DNA of 64,000 nt from positions 1-64,000 of the forward strand of contig JAUCGF010000073.1 of assembly GCA_030378005.1 (NCBI GenBank). Reading direction: 5' to 3'. The DNA is from Desulfococcaceae bacterium HSG9 (GTDB lineage: Bacteria; Desulfobacterota; Desulfobacteria; Desulfobacterales; JAUCGF01). Position numbers and translations under genes: made by a program. Shown piece after piece: positions 17,369 to 25,873 of the stretch. Each line of letters starts with the position of its first letter. Position 1 is the stretch's first letter. Under the pieces are notes generated by a model that saw only the letters and a list, made by a program, of their open reading frames with translations, was not told the origin of the DNA and did no database searches.

Positions 17369-17466
17369 TGGCGGAAGTGCATGGGAATCGAACCCACCCG
17401 AGACGGTTCTAGCGCCTCACACCGGATTTGAAGTCCGGGAGCCTCACCAGTAAGCTGCGCACTTCC
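17369..17466 (-). tRNA. selC: tRNA-Sec (selenocysteine, anticodon TCA)
   Basis: Read on the minus strand from 17466, the acceptor GGAAGTGC pairs with GCACTTCC over eight base pairs, followed by discriminator G and an encoded CCA. The anticodon arm CCGGACTTCAAATCCGG gives loop CTTCAAA with anticodon TCA. A long variable arm and a GGGTTCGATTCCC T-arm follow. The total of about 98 bases, the 8-bp acceptor and the long variable arm are diagnostic of bacterial selenocysteine tRNA. It implies that UGA is decoded as Sec in this organism and supports the selenoprotein call at 40307-41110. Confidence 0.96.
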
Positions 17467-17540
17467 ATAATTTAAGTTGACGGCTTATTACATCAAGTTG
17501 TCACATATTGTCAATATATTTTAGGGGAAAACGATAAAAA

Positions 17541-18692
17541 ATGATGATAAACAGAGACCGATTGGCTGAAATTTTTAAATGTTTGGTAGAAATTGATAGT
17601 GTTTCAAGGGCTGAAAGCGCGGTTTGCTCTGAAATCAGGCAAAGGTTAGAACTTTTGGGAGCGAAAACCGTTATTGATAATTCGGCATCGCAAACGGGCA
17701 GTGATACGGGCAATTTGATAGCATTTTTTGAAGGCTGTAACAGCACCGCCACACCGCTTCTGCTGAATGCCCACATGGATACGGTTGAACCTGGCAACGG
17801 AATCAAAGCGGTTCTGAAAGATGGCGTATTCACCAGCGCAGGTGAAACGATTCTTGGTGCGGATGATAAAAGTGCCATTGCGATTCTTCTGGAGACGATG
17901 AACGTTTTGAAAGAAAATGGTCTTAATCACGCACCGCTTGAGCTTGTTTTCACGACTTGTGAAGAGGTCGGTCTTTTAGGCGCTCTTCATCTTGACTTGG
18001 ACCTGATTCAGGCTACTATGGGGTATGCTCTGGATGCATCCGATATTAACGGAATTATTACCCGTGCACCTTCCGCACGTTGGTTTGAATTTAAAATCCA
18101 CGGTAAATCTGCCCACGCCGGTGCAGCGCCTGAAAAGGGAATCAACGCGATAGCGATTGCCAGTAAAGCGATTGCCTCGCTCGAAATCGGACGAATTGAT
18201 CAAGAAACAACGGCTAACATCGGAGTTATCAAAGGAGGGCTGGCCGCCAATATTGTTCCGGATATGGTGACTGTTACCGGTGAAGTTCGTAGCCATGACA
18301 GCCTGAAACTTCAACAAAACGCGGATATCATGGTTCAAGCGTTTAAAGATGCCGTGGAAACCGCCAAAAAAACCGGCGAGGATTCCGAGCTTCCTTATTT
18401 GACTGTTGATACGATAAGTGATTTTTCTGGCACGAAAATCCCGGATAACCATCCGATCGTAATGCTTGCGCTAGATGCTGCCAAAAATTTAGGGCGTTCC
18501 TTAAAAATAAAAAGTTCCGGCGGTTGCGCTGATGCCAATATTCTTTTTCAAAAAGGACTTGCCATGGGCGTCCTCGGAACCGGAATGCGCAAAGTACATA
18601 CTGTAAGGGAAACAGTGGGGCTTGACGATATGACAGCAGGATGTCATCTTCTGCTTGAAATTATACAGGTTCATAGTAAAACATCATCATAA
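17541..18692 (+). CDS. M20-family metallopeptidase (PepT-like)
   Basis: 383 residues with the di-zinc M20 layout: 'LLLNAHMDTVEPG' (His-Met-Asp), 'TILGADDKSAIAILLE' (bridging Asp), 'FTTCEEVGLLGA' (general base Glu and ligand) and a late 'RKVHTVRE' His. A dimerisation lid domain interrupts between about residues 180 and 290 ('GKSAHAGAAPEKGINAI'). It belongs to the PepT-like aminotripeptidase group, so it probably trims peptides in the cytoplasm. Length is normal. It lies 74 bases from selC on the opposite strand and ends before a strong promoter for trxA. Confidence 0.9.
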   Translation: MMINRDRLAEIFKCLVEIDSVSRAESAVCSEIRQRLELLGAKTVIDNSASQTGSDTGNLIAFFEGCNSTATPLLLNAHMDTVEPGNGIKAVLKDGVFTSAGETILGADDKSAIAILLETMNVLKENGLNHAPLELVFTTCEEVGLLGALHLDLDLIQATMGYALDASDINGIITRAPSARWFEFKIHGKSAHAGAAPEKGINAIAIASKAIASLEIGRIDQETTANIGVIKGGLAANIVPDMVTVTGEVRSHDSLKLQQNADIMVQAFKDAVETAKKTGEDSELPYLTVDTISDFSGTKIPDNHPIVMLALDAAKNLGRSLKIKSSGGCADANILFQKGLAMGVLGTGMRKVHTVRETVGLDDMTAGCHLLLEIIQVHSKTSS

Positions 18693-18740
18693 TTAAAATC
18701 AAGCTTTAGGGTCAAAATCCGGATTGCCGGAATCCTACTC

Positions 18741-18769
18741 TTGACATTAAATCGTGACACCATTATATT
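18741..18769 (+). promoter_or_regulatory. Strong sigma-70-type promoter for trxA-trxB
   Basis: A consensus TTGACA (18741-18746) is separated by exactly 17 bases from TATATT (18764-18769), 35 bases upstream of the trxA start. The expected +1 is near 18776, leaving a leader of about 30 bases with an AGAAAGG ribosome site. Confidence 0.75.
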
Positions 18770-18804
18770 GAGTAAAATTTAATTAAGAGAAAGGTTAAAA
18801 TATT

Positions 18805-19137
18805 ATGAGTGACAGTAAAAATATTTTGGAGATTGATGATGACAGTTTCGAGGCCGAAGCACTGAGCGGTGACAAACCGGTGTTTGTTGATTTCTGGGCA
18901 CCGTGGTGCGGTCCCTGCCGCGCAATCGGCCCGATTTTTGAACAGTTAGCTGAGGCATATAGCGATCAGATGAAATTTGCCAAGTGTAACGTGGATAACA
19001 GTCCTGCTACACCTACTAAATATGGCATTCGCTCAATTCCAACGCTGATGATTTTTAAAAATGGCGAGGTTGCTGACCAAATCACCGGGGCTGTTTCCAA
19101 AGTGCGGCTTGAAGAATCAATTAAAAAAGCATTATAA
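18805..19137 (+). CDS. trxA: Thioredoxin
   Basis: 110 residues with the thioredoxin fold and active site WCGPC (Cys35, Cys38), preceded by 'VFVDFWAP' and followed by the cis-Pro strand 'RSIPTLMIFKNGE'. It reduces disulfides in cytoplasmic proteins, with electrons from the thioredoxin reductase encoded 15 bases downstream. The operon is driven by the promoter at 18741-18769. Confidence 0.97.
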   Translation: MSDSKNILEIDDDSFEAEALSGDKPVFVDFWAPWCGPCRAIGPIFEQLAEAYSDQMKFAKCNVDNSPATPTKYGIRSIPTLMIFKNGEVADQITGAVSKVRLEESIKKAL

Positions 19138-19152
19138 AATTTAGGTATTGCT

Positions 19153-20085
19153 ATGCAAAATGTCGATTACGATCTTGTCATTATTGGTGGAGGTCCGGCA
19201 GGATTGACTGCCGGAATGTATGCGGCTCGCTCACGCCTGAATGTTATACTGATTGAACGGATGGCTGCGGGCGGCCAAACTTTGGTAACGGATTGGATTG
19301 AAAATTATCCGGGTTTTCCAGATGGCTTGTCTGGTGCGGAATTATCCATAAAAATGAGCGAGCAAGCGCAAAAATTTGGCCTTGCTATCGAATATGGTGA
19401 AGTGCAATCCCTTGATCTGAAAGCTGATGTGAAAACAGTTCTGCTTGCTGATAAATCAATAACCTGCCATGCCATTATTCTTGCCACCGGCGCTTCTCCA
19501 CGCAAGCTTGGCGTTCCCGGTGAAGATATGTTAATCGGCAAAGGCATCTCTTTTTGCGGCACCTGTGATGGCCCTTTTTATAAAGATAAAACGGTCGCCG
19601 CGGTTGGCGGCGGCAATACAGCGGTGCAGGAAAGCGTTTTTCTAACCAAATTCGCTAAAAAAGTTATTTTAATCCATCGTCGTGATGAACTCCGAGCCAC
19701 GCGGATTTTGCAAGAACGTGCGTTTGAAAATGATAAGATCGAAATTTTATGGGATTCTGTCGTTACCAGCGTTAGTGGCGGCTTAATGAATTTAGATACG
19801 GTGAACGTTGAAAATGTCAAAACCGGTGAGGCTCAGAAACTGAGTGTTGACGGATGTTTTATTTGGGTGGGCATCCAACCTAACGCCGGTTTTTTGGGTG
19901 ATGCTGTTAAACTGGATGATAATGGGTTTGTCATAACCGATCAAAATATGGCTGCATCGGTTCCCGGTATTTTTGCCGCGGGCGATGGTCGCCGCACTCC
20001 ATTACGCCAAGTTGCGACTGCTGTCGGAGACGGTGCCGTAGCGGCTTTCATGGCTGAACATTATATTGAAAATATTAAAAAATGA
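19153..20085 (+). CDS. trxB: Thioredoxin reductase
   Basis: A 310-residue low-molecular-weight flavoprotein. It shows an N-terminal FAD motif 'LVIIGGGPAGLTAGMYAARS', the redox-active pair C135-G-T-C138 ('SFCGTCDGPF'), an NADPH-binding 'AVGGGNTAVQESVFL' near residue 152, and a C-terminal 'GIFAAGDGRRTPLRQVATAVGDGA'. It transfers electrons from NAD(P)H to thioredoxin. The 'HRRDELRAT' stretch after the second nucleotide motif favours NADPH. Its stop overlaps the start of the next gene by four bases (ATGA), suggesting translational coupling. Confidence 0.97.
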   Translation: MQNVDYDLVIIGGGPAGLTAGMYAARSRLNVILIERMAAGGQTLVTDWIENYPGFPDGLSGAELSIKMSEQAQKFGLAIEYGEVQSLDLKADVKTVLLADKSITCHAIILATGASPRKLGVPGEDMLIGKGISFCGTCDGPFYKDKTVAAVGGGNTAVQESVFLTKFAKKVILIHRRDELRATRILQERAFENDKIEILWDSVVTSVSGGLMNLDTVNVENVKTGEAQKLSVDGCFIWVGIQPNAGFLGDAVKLDDNGFVITDQNMAASVPGIFAAGDGRRTPLRQVATAVGDGAVAAFMAEHYIENIKK

Positions 20086-20747
20086 AGAAACATATTCTGT
20101 TCGGAATGATGATCGCAGTGTTTTTTTCCGGATGTGCATGGTTTGAACGCTGGTTTGAACATACAGAGGAAAAAACCGCTCATGAACTGGTTAACGACGG
20201 AATCAGTGATTATCGTGATGGGAATTATAAAGATGCGCTAGAATCCTTTGAAAAATTGAAAGATTGGTATCCTTTCAGTAAATATGCGATTCTGGCAGAA
20301 TTGAAAATTGCGGATGCCCATTACAATTTAAAACAATATGATGAAGCTGTGATCGCTTATGAAGATTTTGAAAACCTGCACCCTCGCAATGAAGCGATTC
20401 CATATATCGTTTACCAAATCGGAAGCTGTTATTTTAGACAAATTGAAACGGTTGACCGCGATCAGAACAACGCTAAAAAAGCGTTTAAGATATTCAATCG
20501 GCTAAAAAAGCAATTTCCTGACAGTGTTTACGCTGTAAAAGCACGCGAAAATATTAAACAATGCCTGAAAAGCTTGGCGGGTCATGATCTTTATGTGGGG
20601 CTTTTTTATTATAAAAGCAAACATTATAAAGCCGCTTTAGATCGATTCAAATCAATTATCACCAACTATGCCGATGTTGGGATACATAACGAAGCCCTGA
20701 AATATATTGTTTTGTGTGAAGCGACGATTAAAGAACAAACTGAATAA
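20082..20747 (+). CDS. bamD: Outer-membrane assembly lipoprotein, BamD/ComL-like TPR protein
   Basis: 221 residues. It has a lipoprotein signal with lipobox FSG|C (Cys18), then TPR repeats: 'NDGISDYRDGNYKDALESFEKLKDWYPFSKYAILAEL'-type helices (written here in part) at about 38-85, 'LKQYDEAVIAYEDFENLHP' and 'SKHYKAALDRFKSIITNYAD'. This pattern and length fit BamD, the essential lipoprotein that works with BamA to insert beta-barrel proteins in the outer membrane. The gene overlaps trxB by four bases. The presence of such a protein indicates an outer membrane. Confidence 0.85.
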   Translation: MKKHILFGMMIAVFFSGCAWFERWFEHTEEKTAHELVNDGISDYRDGNYKDALESFEKLKDWYPFSKYAILAELKIADAHYNLKQYDEAVIAYEDFENLHPRNEAIPYIVYQIGSCYFRQIETVDRDQNNAKKAFKIFNRLKKQFPDSVYAVKARENIKQCLKSLAGHDLYVGLFYYKSKHYKAALDRFKSIITNYADVGIHNEALKYIVLCEATIKEQTE

Positions 20748-20799
20748 ATGTCCTCTTCATATCGGATAATATTTGAGGGATTAAAAAGGAAAATAAATT

Positions 20800-20991
20800 A
20801 TGTCAAAAGTATGTGATATTTGTGGAAAAAAGCCAATGGTCGGAAATAATGTAAGTCACTCTCACAGAGTGACCAAACGGCGTTTTAATCCGAATCTTCA
20901 GAAAGTGCGCGCCGTCACTAACGGCCGCGTAAAACGCATCAAAGCATGCACCAATTGTATTAAATCAGGTCGTATTGTTAAAGCTGCCTGA
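20800..20991 (+). CDS. rpmB: 50S ribosomal protein L28
   Basis: 63 residues starting '[21 protein letters not shown]' (conserved L28 opening with CxxC) and continuing '[14 protein letters not shown]' and '[17 protein letters not shown]'. The two Cys pairs make this the zinc-binding (C+) form. It is a structural protein of the large ribosomal subunit. A hairpin at 21027-21062 ends the transcript. Confidence 0.96.
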   Translation: MSKVCDICGKKPMVGNNVSHSHRVTKRRFNPNLQKVRAVTNGRVKRIKACTNCIKSGRIVKAA

Positions 20992-21026
20992 CGGCCATAA
21001 TATCGACTCAAAGCTGTACACTTTTT

Positions 21027-21062
21027 AAAGGAGTGTTGAACTTACAGTTCAGCACTCCTTTT
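21027..21062 (+). terminator. Hairpin terminator after rpmB, also a family B palindrome
   Basis: AAAGGAGTGTTGAACT and AGTTCAGCACTCCTTT pair over 16 positions with one G-T wobble and a 3-base loop, followed by T residues. The sequence is the full-length form of the GGAGTGCTGAACT family seen at 4295-4377 and, shortened, inside kinase genes. Confidence 0.8.
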
Positions 21063-21096
21063 GAGTTGTTAATCTGATTGGCATATTTTTTATAAA

Positions 21097-21477
21097 TCAG
21101 AAGATAGCTTGCAGTATCTCGTCTAGTTCATCCAGTTTATAAGGCTTTTCAATCGTTCCGTTAAAACCGAATTTTTTATAATCAACCATCACCGAATCAT
21201 AAGAAAACCCGCTGCTTACGAGTGCCTTTACATCATGATCAATTTCACGTAACGGTTTGATCGTCTCTTCAGCACCCATTCCGTCAGGCACGGTTAAATC
21301 CATAATCACCAAATCAAACGGGGCGCCTTCGTTCTGAGCGGTTTTCAACGTTTCCAACACTTCTTGCCCGTTGTAAACAAACTCGGCCGTATATCCCAAA
21401 TTTTCAAACATTTCACGACAGACATCAATTACAATTTGATCATCATCCATCAGTAAAATCTTTTTTTTAGTTACCAT
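21097..21477 (-). CDS. Stand-alone response-regulator receiver protein
   Basis: 126 residues, a single CheY-like receiver. It has 'KKILLMDDDQIV' (acidic pocket), 'DLVIMDLTVPDGMG' with the phospho-accepting Asp, 'KALVSSGFSYDSV' (Ser/Thr switch) and 'NGTIEKPYKLDEL' (conserved Lys-Pro). No output domain is present, so it may relay phosphate or act by protein contact. The ATG at 21477 follows AAGGAAG; the longer frame reaching back into hypD (to 21540) lacks a ribosome site and is not used. The sequence resembles receivers normally found at the C-terminus of hybrid kinases. It ends a minus-strand gene cluster. Confidence 0.85.
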   Translation of the reverse strand: MVTKKKILLMDDDQIVIDVCREMFENLGYTAEFVYNGQEVLETLKTAQNEGAPFDLVIMDLTVPDGMGAEETIKPLREIDHDVKALVSSGFSYDSVMVDYKKFGFNGTIEKPYKLDELDEILQAIF

Positions 21478-21487
21478 TTTCGCTTCC

Positions 21488-22582
21488 TTAATCGAGTGAT
21501 TGATCGGCATATCTGTAATACGCTGCACAGGTTCCTTCACTTGAAACCATGCAAGCCCCTACGGGTGATTCCGGCGTACATCTTTTTTTATAAAGGGGGC
21601 ATTGCGGCGGAATTTTCATACCCGTCAAAATTTCACCACATGCACATCCCATTGGTTCATAGGAATTTGAAATCGGAATTTCAAATCGCTTCTCCGCATC
21701 AAAGCTGGCAAAGGCTTCATTTATTTTAAGACCACTTTGGGCGATGCGTCCAATCCCCCGCCAAGTTGTATCCACAGTCCTGAAAACCTGAGCCATAATG
21801 CTTTTTGCTTTGAGATTGCCTTCCGCCCCCACCGCGCGTGCATAGGCATTCACCAATTCCGGAACGCCGGCCTCTGTCTGACGGACTAACGTATTAATAG
21901 CCTGCAACAGGTCTGTCGGTTCAAATCCGGCAATGACACATGGAATTTGAAAGCGCTCAAAAAAGGAACGATACGCCGATGTTCCGATAATAACCGAAAC
22001 GTGGCCTGGAAGAATGAAACCATCTATACGGATACCGTTCGTTTGCATCAGCGCATCCAAGGCTGGCGGTACGATTTTATGCGCGGAAAAAACATAGTAA
22101 TTCTTTAATTCTGTCTCTTGGGCCATCAGCAGAGATGCCGCAATCGTAGGGGCGGTGGTTTCAAACCCTACGCCGAGAAATATGATATGTTTTGAAGGAT
22201 TTTCTTTGGCGATCTTCAGCGCGTCAGCGGCTGAGTAAACCACACGAATGTATTTGCCATCAGCCCGCTCAAGTTGCAAAGAAGATGTGGTTCCGGGAAC
22301 TCTCATCAAGTCCCCGAATGTTGTGATAATGACATCTTTTATACGCGCCAAAGCGATAAAAGCATCAATATCATTTTGGCTGGTAACACAAACCGGACAT
22401 CCCGGTCCCGAAAGCAACGTCAGCGTATCCGGCAATAATGTGCGAATGCCGTGTCTGAAAATCGACATCGTGTGCGTCCCGCACACTTCCATAAGGCGAA
22501 TCGGTTTTTTGCTGTGCGCTTTTATATTACGGACAATTGACCGAACCAGTTGTGGGTCTCTGTATTCATTGATATGTTTCAA
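21488..22582 (-). CDS. hypD: Hydrogenase maturation factor HypD
   Basis: 364 residues with HypD signatures: 'LMEVCGTHTMSIFRHGI', 'GPGCPVCVTSQNDID' (redox CxxC), 'FLGVGFETTAPTIAASL' and a C-terminal iron-sulfur cluster region with Cys in 'GCACGEILTG', 'CPLYKKRC' and 'VGACMVSSEGTCAAY'. With HypC it builds the Fe(CN)2CO unit of NiFe hydrogenases. The preferred start is TTG at 22582, giving the family-typical 'KHINEYRDP' opening. It overlaps the era stop as TTGA, with GGAG upstream. A longer frame to 22621 adds atypical residues. No other hyp or hydrogenase gene is in the window. Confidence 0.93.
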   Translation of the reverse strand: MKHINEYRDPQLVRSIVRNIKAHSKKPIRLMEVCGTHTMSIFRHGIRTLLPDTLTLLSGPGCPVCVTSQNDIDAFIALARIKDVIITTFGDLMRVPGTTSSLQLERADGKYIRVVYSAADALKIAKENPSKHIIFLGVGFETTAPTIAASLLMAQETELKNYYVFSAHKIVPPALDALMQTNGIRIDGFILPGHVSVIIGTSAYRSFFERFQIPCVIAGFEPTDLLQAINTLVRQTEAGVPELVNAYARAVGAEGNLKAKSIMAQVFRTVDTTWRGIGRIAQSGLKINEAFASFDAEKRFEIPISNSYEPMGCACGEILTGMKIPPQCPLYKKRCTPESPVGACMVSSEGTCAAYYRYADQSLD

Positions 22583-23469
22583 TATCCAAATCTCCGCAAA
22601 GCCTTGGTATCTCTGCTCCAATTCTTCTGAACATGCACAAAAAGTTTTAAAAAGATGCGTTCTTCCAACATTTGTTCAATATCTTTGCGGGCCGATTCTC
22701 CAATTTGTTTCAGTTTGCGACCTTTTTTACCGATAATAATGCCTTTGTGGGAGTCGCGTTCCACATGAATAGTAGCATCAATACGTCTTAAACGACCTTT
22801 TGCGGGAGTTTTAAATGATTCGACTGTAACGGCGACCGAATAAGGTATTTCCTGTCCCGTCAATCGAATCGCTTTTTCACGTATCATTTCAGCCGCTATG
22901 AAACGCTGGGGCAAATCGGTGAGACTGTCTTCAGGAAAATAAGGCGGCCCTTTGGGTAAGATAGACGCCATCGAATTGATCAGCACATCGACTTGGGAAC
23001 CATGTTTGGCCGACACCGGGATAACCGCTTCAAAAGGAAAGGCATGCCGCCATTGATCGATCTGATTGAGCAGAAGCGCTTTTTTTATCAGATCTGTTTT
23101 GTTAAGCGCCAGAATAACCGGTTTATTTTGCAATTTTAACTTGTCAATCAGAAAACGATCCGCATCCGGGTCAGATTCGGAAACATCTGAAACCATCAAA
23201 ATCAGGTCAGCATCCCCAAGTGCGGCCAGGGCGACATCGACAATTCTGACATTCAGCATTTTATGAGTTTTATGAATGCCGGGCGTATCAATAAATACGA
23301 TTTGGCAAAACGGCCGATGTACAATACCCAGTATTCGATTGCGCGTGGTTTGCGGCTTTTTCGACGTAATGGATATTTTTTGGCCTAGCATACGATTGAG
23401 CAAAGTGGATTTACCCACATTGGGGATTCCGATAATAGCGGCGAAGCCGGAGTGGAATTCAGCGTTCAT
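22579..23469 (-). CDS. era: GTPase Era
   Basis: 296 residues. The GTPase domain has 'IIGIPNVGKSTLLNRMLG' (G1), 'DTPGIHK' (G3) and 'NKTD' (G4). A C-terminal KH domain includes 'KGIIIGKKGRKLKQIGESARKD' (shown in part). Era binds 16S rRNA and finishes 30S subunit assembly. It overlaps engB upstream (ATGA) and hypD downstream (TTGA), so the three are translated as a coupled set. Confidence 0.97.
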   Translation of the reverse strand: MNAEFHSGFAAIIGIPNVGKSTLLNRMLGQKISITSKKPQTTRNRILGIVHRPFCQIVFIDTPGIHKTHKMLNVRIVDVALAALGDADLILMVSDVSESDPDADRFLIDKLKLQNKPVILALNKTDLIKKALLLNQIDQWRHAFPFEAVIPVSAKHGSQVDVLINSMASILPKGPPYFPEDSLTDLPQRFIAAEMIREKAIRLTGQEIPYSVAVTVESFKTPAKGRLRRIDATIHVERDSHKGIIIGKKGRKLKQIGESARKDIEQMLEERIFLKLFVHVQKNWSRDTKALRRFGY

Positions 23470-24080
23470 ATTGATATATCACTATATTTGTCTATTTCAG
23501 AGTCAAGCATTGCCATCAGTTGCTTCCAGACAATGTCACGCCCCTGACGGGTTTTAGCGGAAAACAGAATCAGTTGCGTCTTGGCAATTTCCATCTTTTG
23601 GGCAATCACAGTTTGTTGCCTGATTCGCTTTGTTTTGGAGAGTTTATCGCACTTGGTCAGAATAAGAACCGGTGGAATCTGATAATGTCGGAGCCATGAC
23701 AACAGGTCTTTTTCTTCTTGACGCGGTGTACGCCTGATATCCATCAGTAAAACAACACTTCTGAGTTGCAGACGCGCGGCAAGATAATTGTCAACCATCG
23801 GTTTCCATGATTTTTGCATAGATTTAGGCACTTTGGCGTAACCAAAGCCGGGTAAATCCACAAATGTGAAAGCCTCGTTGACAAGAAAAAAATTAAGCAA
23901 GCGCGTGCGTCCCGGCGTAGAACTGGTTTTCACCAAGCGTTTCCGGTTCAAAAGTGTGTTAATCAATGAAGACTTACCCACATTGGAACGTCCTGCAAAT
24001 GCGATTTCAGGATAGGCGGTGTCAGGATACTGATCCGGTTTTACCGCACTTTTAACAAATTCAGCCGATTTAATAATCAT
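23466..24080 (-). CDS. ysxC: Ribosome biogenesis GTP-binding protein YsxC/EngB
   Basis: 204 residues from the ATG at 24080. It has 'IAFAGRSNVGKSSLINTLLNRK' (G1, trimmed to the motif), 'TPGRTRLLNFF' (G2 switch), 'FVDLPGFGYA' (G3) and 'LTKCDKL' (G4). EngB helps 50S ribosomal subunit assembly. The longer reading frame to 24179 would add 33 residues overlapping the aminotransferase and is not family-like; the chosen start overlaps the aminotransferase stop by 11 bases and follows AGG. Confidence 0.94.
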   Translation of the reverse strand: MIIKSAEFVKSAVKPDQYPDTAYPEIAFAGRSNVGKSSLINTLLNRKRLVKTSSTPGRTRLLNFFLVNEAFTFVDLPGFGYAKVPKSMQKSWKPMVDNYLAARLQLRSVVLLMDIRRTPRQEEKDLLSWLRHYQIPPVLILTKCDKLSKTKRIRQQTVIAQKMEIAKTQLILFSAKTRQGRDIVWKQLMAMLDSEIDKYSDISI

Positions 24081-25248
24081 TTTTGCCTGACTTTTGTCTG
24101 AAATAATTTTCCAGCCGATCTGCCCCCTCTTTGATCTTTTCCATTGAATTGGCGTAAGATAAGCGTATATAGCCTTCACCGTTCAGGCCAAAATCAATTC
24201 CGGGCGTGACTCCCACATGCGCTTTTTCCAAGATGTCAAAAGCTAATTTAAATGAATCCTGCGAGATATGTTTAACATTGGCAAACACATAAAAAGCGCC
24301 AGTCGGCTCCACGGTAATGCCCAGCCCCATCTCTTTTATACGACTAATCATATACTGCCGACGTTTATTGTAAACAGCTTTCATCTGCGCCACATCAGCG
24401 GCAGCCTCTTTCAAGGCGGCGATTCCGGCATATTGCACCATGGCATTGGCAGAGATAAAGAAGTTCTGCTGAACTTTTTGAATAGGCCGAATGAACTGCC
24501 GAGGTATGATCATGTACCCCAACCGCAGCCCGGTCATGGCATAGAGTTTTGAAAAACCGTTAAAAACAAACGCATTATCGGTAAACTCAAGTATGGAATG
24601 CTCACGGCCTTCATATACTAAACCGTGATAAATTTCATCCGAAGCGATATAAAGGGAATCAGCGACAGACAGATCGGCAATAGCTTGCATCCGCTTCGCA
24701 GAAAGCAAATTACCTGTCGGGTTAGAGGGCGAATTGATTGATATGGCCTTGGTTCGTTTGGTAATCGCCTTACGAATCGCTTCCGGACGATATTGAAAGC
24801 CGTCTTCTTCATGTACCGGAACATTGACAGGTTCGCCCTGAACAAATTTGATAAAATTAGGGTAACAGGCGTAATGGGGATCTGAAATAATCACCTGATC
24901 TCCTTTTTCCAAAAGAGCGGAAAAGGCGACAAACATAGCCGGTGATGTTCCAGAGGACACAACGACTTGGTCGGAATCGACCGTAACATTGTAAGTCTTA
25001 AAATAGTGTTCGCATATAGCCTCTCTTAATAAATGAAGTCCCAAGCTGTGGGTGTAATGCGTATGGCCGTTTTCAAGTGCCTGACATGCAGCTTTTTTAA
25101 TACAAGACGGTGTGTCAAAATCTGGCTCGCCCACTTCAAGATGGACAATATCAATCCCTTGACGCTCCATTTCATGGGCCTTTTCCAGAACGTCCATAAC
25201 AATAAAAGAAGACATTTCGCGGGTTCGTTTGGAAATTAACTGTGTCAT
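24070..25248 (-). CDS. Pyridoxal-phosphate aminotransferase class I/II
   Basis: 392 residues of the AspC/AlaT fold-type I family. Visible are 'VHLEVGEPDFDTP', 'SSGTSPAMFVAF' (PLP phosphate loop), 'SINSPSNPTGNLLS', 'IASDEIYHGLVYEG', 'FNGFSKLYAMTGLRLGY' with the Schiff-base Lys, and 'GEGYIRLSYANS' with the substrate-carboxylate Arg. It transfers amino groups between an amino acid (Asp, Ala or aromatic) and a keto acid; exact specificity cannot be told. It lies 33 bases after hisI and overlaps engB, forming part of a minus-strand operon. Confidence 0.92.
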   Translation of the reverse strand: MTQLISKRTREMSSFIVMDVLEKAHEMERQGIDIVHLEVGEPDFDTPSCIKKAACQALENGHTHYTHSLGLHLLREAICEHYFKTYNVTVDSDQVVVSSGTSPAMFVAFSALLEKGDQVIISDPHYACYPNFIKFVQGEPVNVPVHEEDGFQYRPEAIRKAITKRTKAISINSPSNPTGNLLSAKRMQAIADLSVADSLYIASDEIYHGLVYEGREHSILEFTDNAFVFNGFSKLYAMTGLRLGYMIIPRQFIRPIQKVQQNFFISANAMVQYAGIAALKEAAADVAQMKAVYNKRRQYMISRIKEMGLGITVEPTGAFYVFANVKHISQDSFKLAFDILEKAHVGVTPGIDFGLNGEGYIRLSYANSMEKIKEGADRLENYFRQKSGKNDY

Positions 25249-25281
25249 ATTACTACCGATAGTTGATTATTTAACGTTGAA

Positions 25282-25665
25282 TTATAAATTATAGACATCT
25301 TTAGGATCAAACACCGGTTTGCCGATTATCTGCAACGCGCTGTTATCCGTATCCACTTTTTTAAAAAAACAACTCCTGTATCCCAAATGGCAGGATGCAC
25401 CGCCGACCTGCTCTACTTTCAAAAGCACCGTGTCATCATCACAATCAATGCGAATTTCTTTGACAATTTGTAAGTTGCCGGAAGTTTTACCCTTGGTCCA
25501 GAGCGTTTGCCGAGTACGGCTGAAATAGGTCGCCTCTCCAGATGTCAGCGTATGGCGCCAGGCGTCTTCATTCATAAAACCGACCATTAAAACTTCACCG
25601 GTCAGGTAATCCTGAGCTATAGCCGGTATAAGTCCGTCCATTTTTTCAAAATTAAGTTTGATCAT
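25282..25665 (-). CDS. hisI: Phosphoribosyl-AMP cyclohydrolase HisI
   Basis: 127 residues, the stand-alone cyclohydrolase form without a HisE domain. It shows 'LTGEVLMVGFMNEDAWR', 'SRTRQTLWTKGKTSGN', 'RIDCDDDTVLLKVEQVGG' (metal-binding Asp cluster) and 'CHLGYRSCFF' (zinc Cys). It opens the ring of phosphoribosyl-AMP in the third step of histidine synthesis. It is the first gene of the minus-strand operon and is divergent from the PBP1A gene; other his genes are not in the window. Confidence 0.96.
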   Translation of the reverse strand: MIKLNFEKMDGLIPAIAQDYLTGEVLMVGFMNEDAWRHTLTSGEATYFSRTRQTLWTKGKTSGNLQIVKEIRIDCDDDTVLLKVEQVGGASCHLGYRSCFFKKVDTDNSALQIIGKPVFDPKDVYNL

Positions 25666-25873
25666 CGTTATATACCTAATATTTTATGCATGCGAATTAA
25701 TAACTGAAAAATAGCATTATTTTAAAACAAAGTCAAAATAAAGTTAAATTAATTCTTTGCCCTCTGATTATCATCCTTGCTTAACGGATCAATATTTGAT
25801 AGCAAAACTGAAAGGCCATAGCTTTACAATTTTTGTAAAGAAAAGCGACTCCTGAAAAAATGGAAAATAAAAA

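Noticed and set aside
21478-21540. Longer N-terminus for the receiver protein, overlapping hypD
   Set aside because: The family starts right at KKILLMDDD and the ATG at 21477 has AAGGAAG at good spacing.
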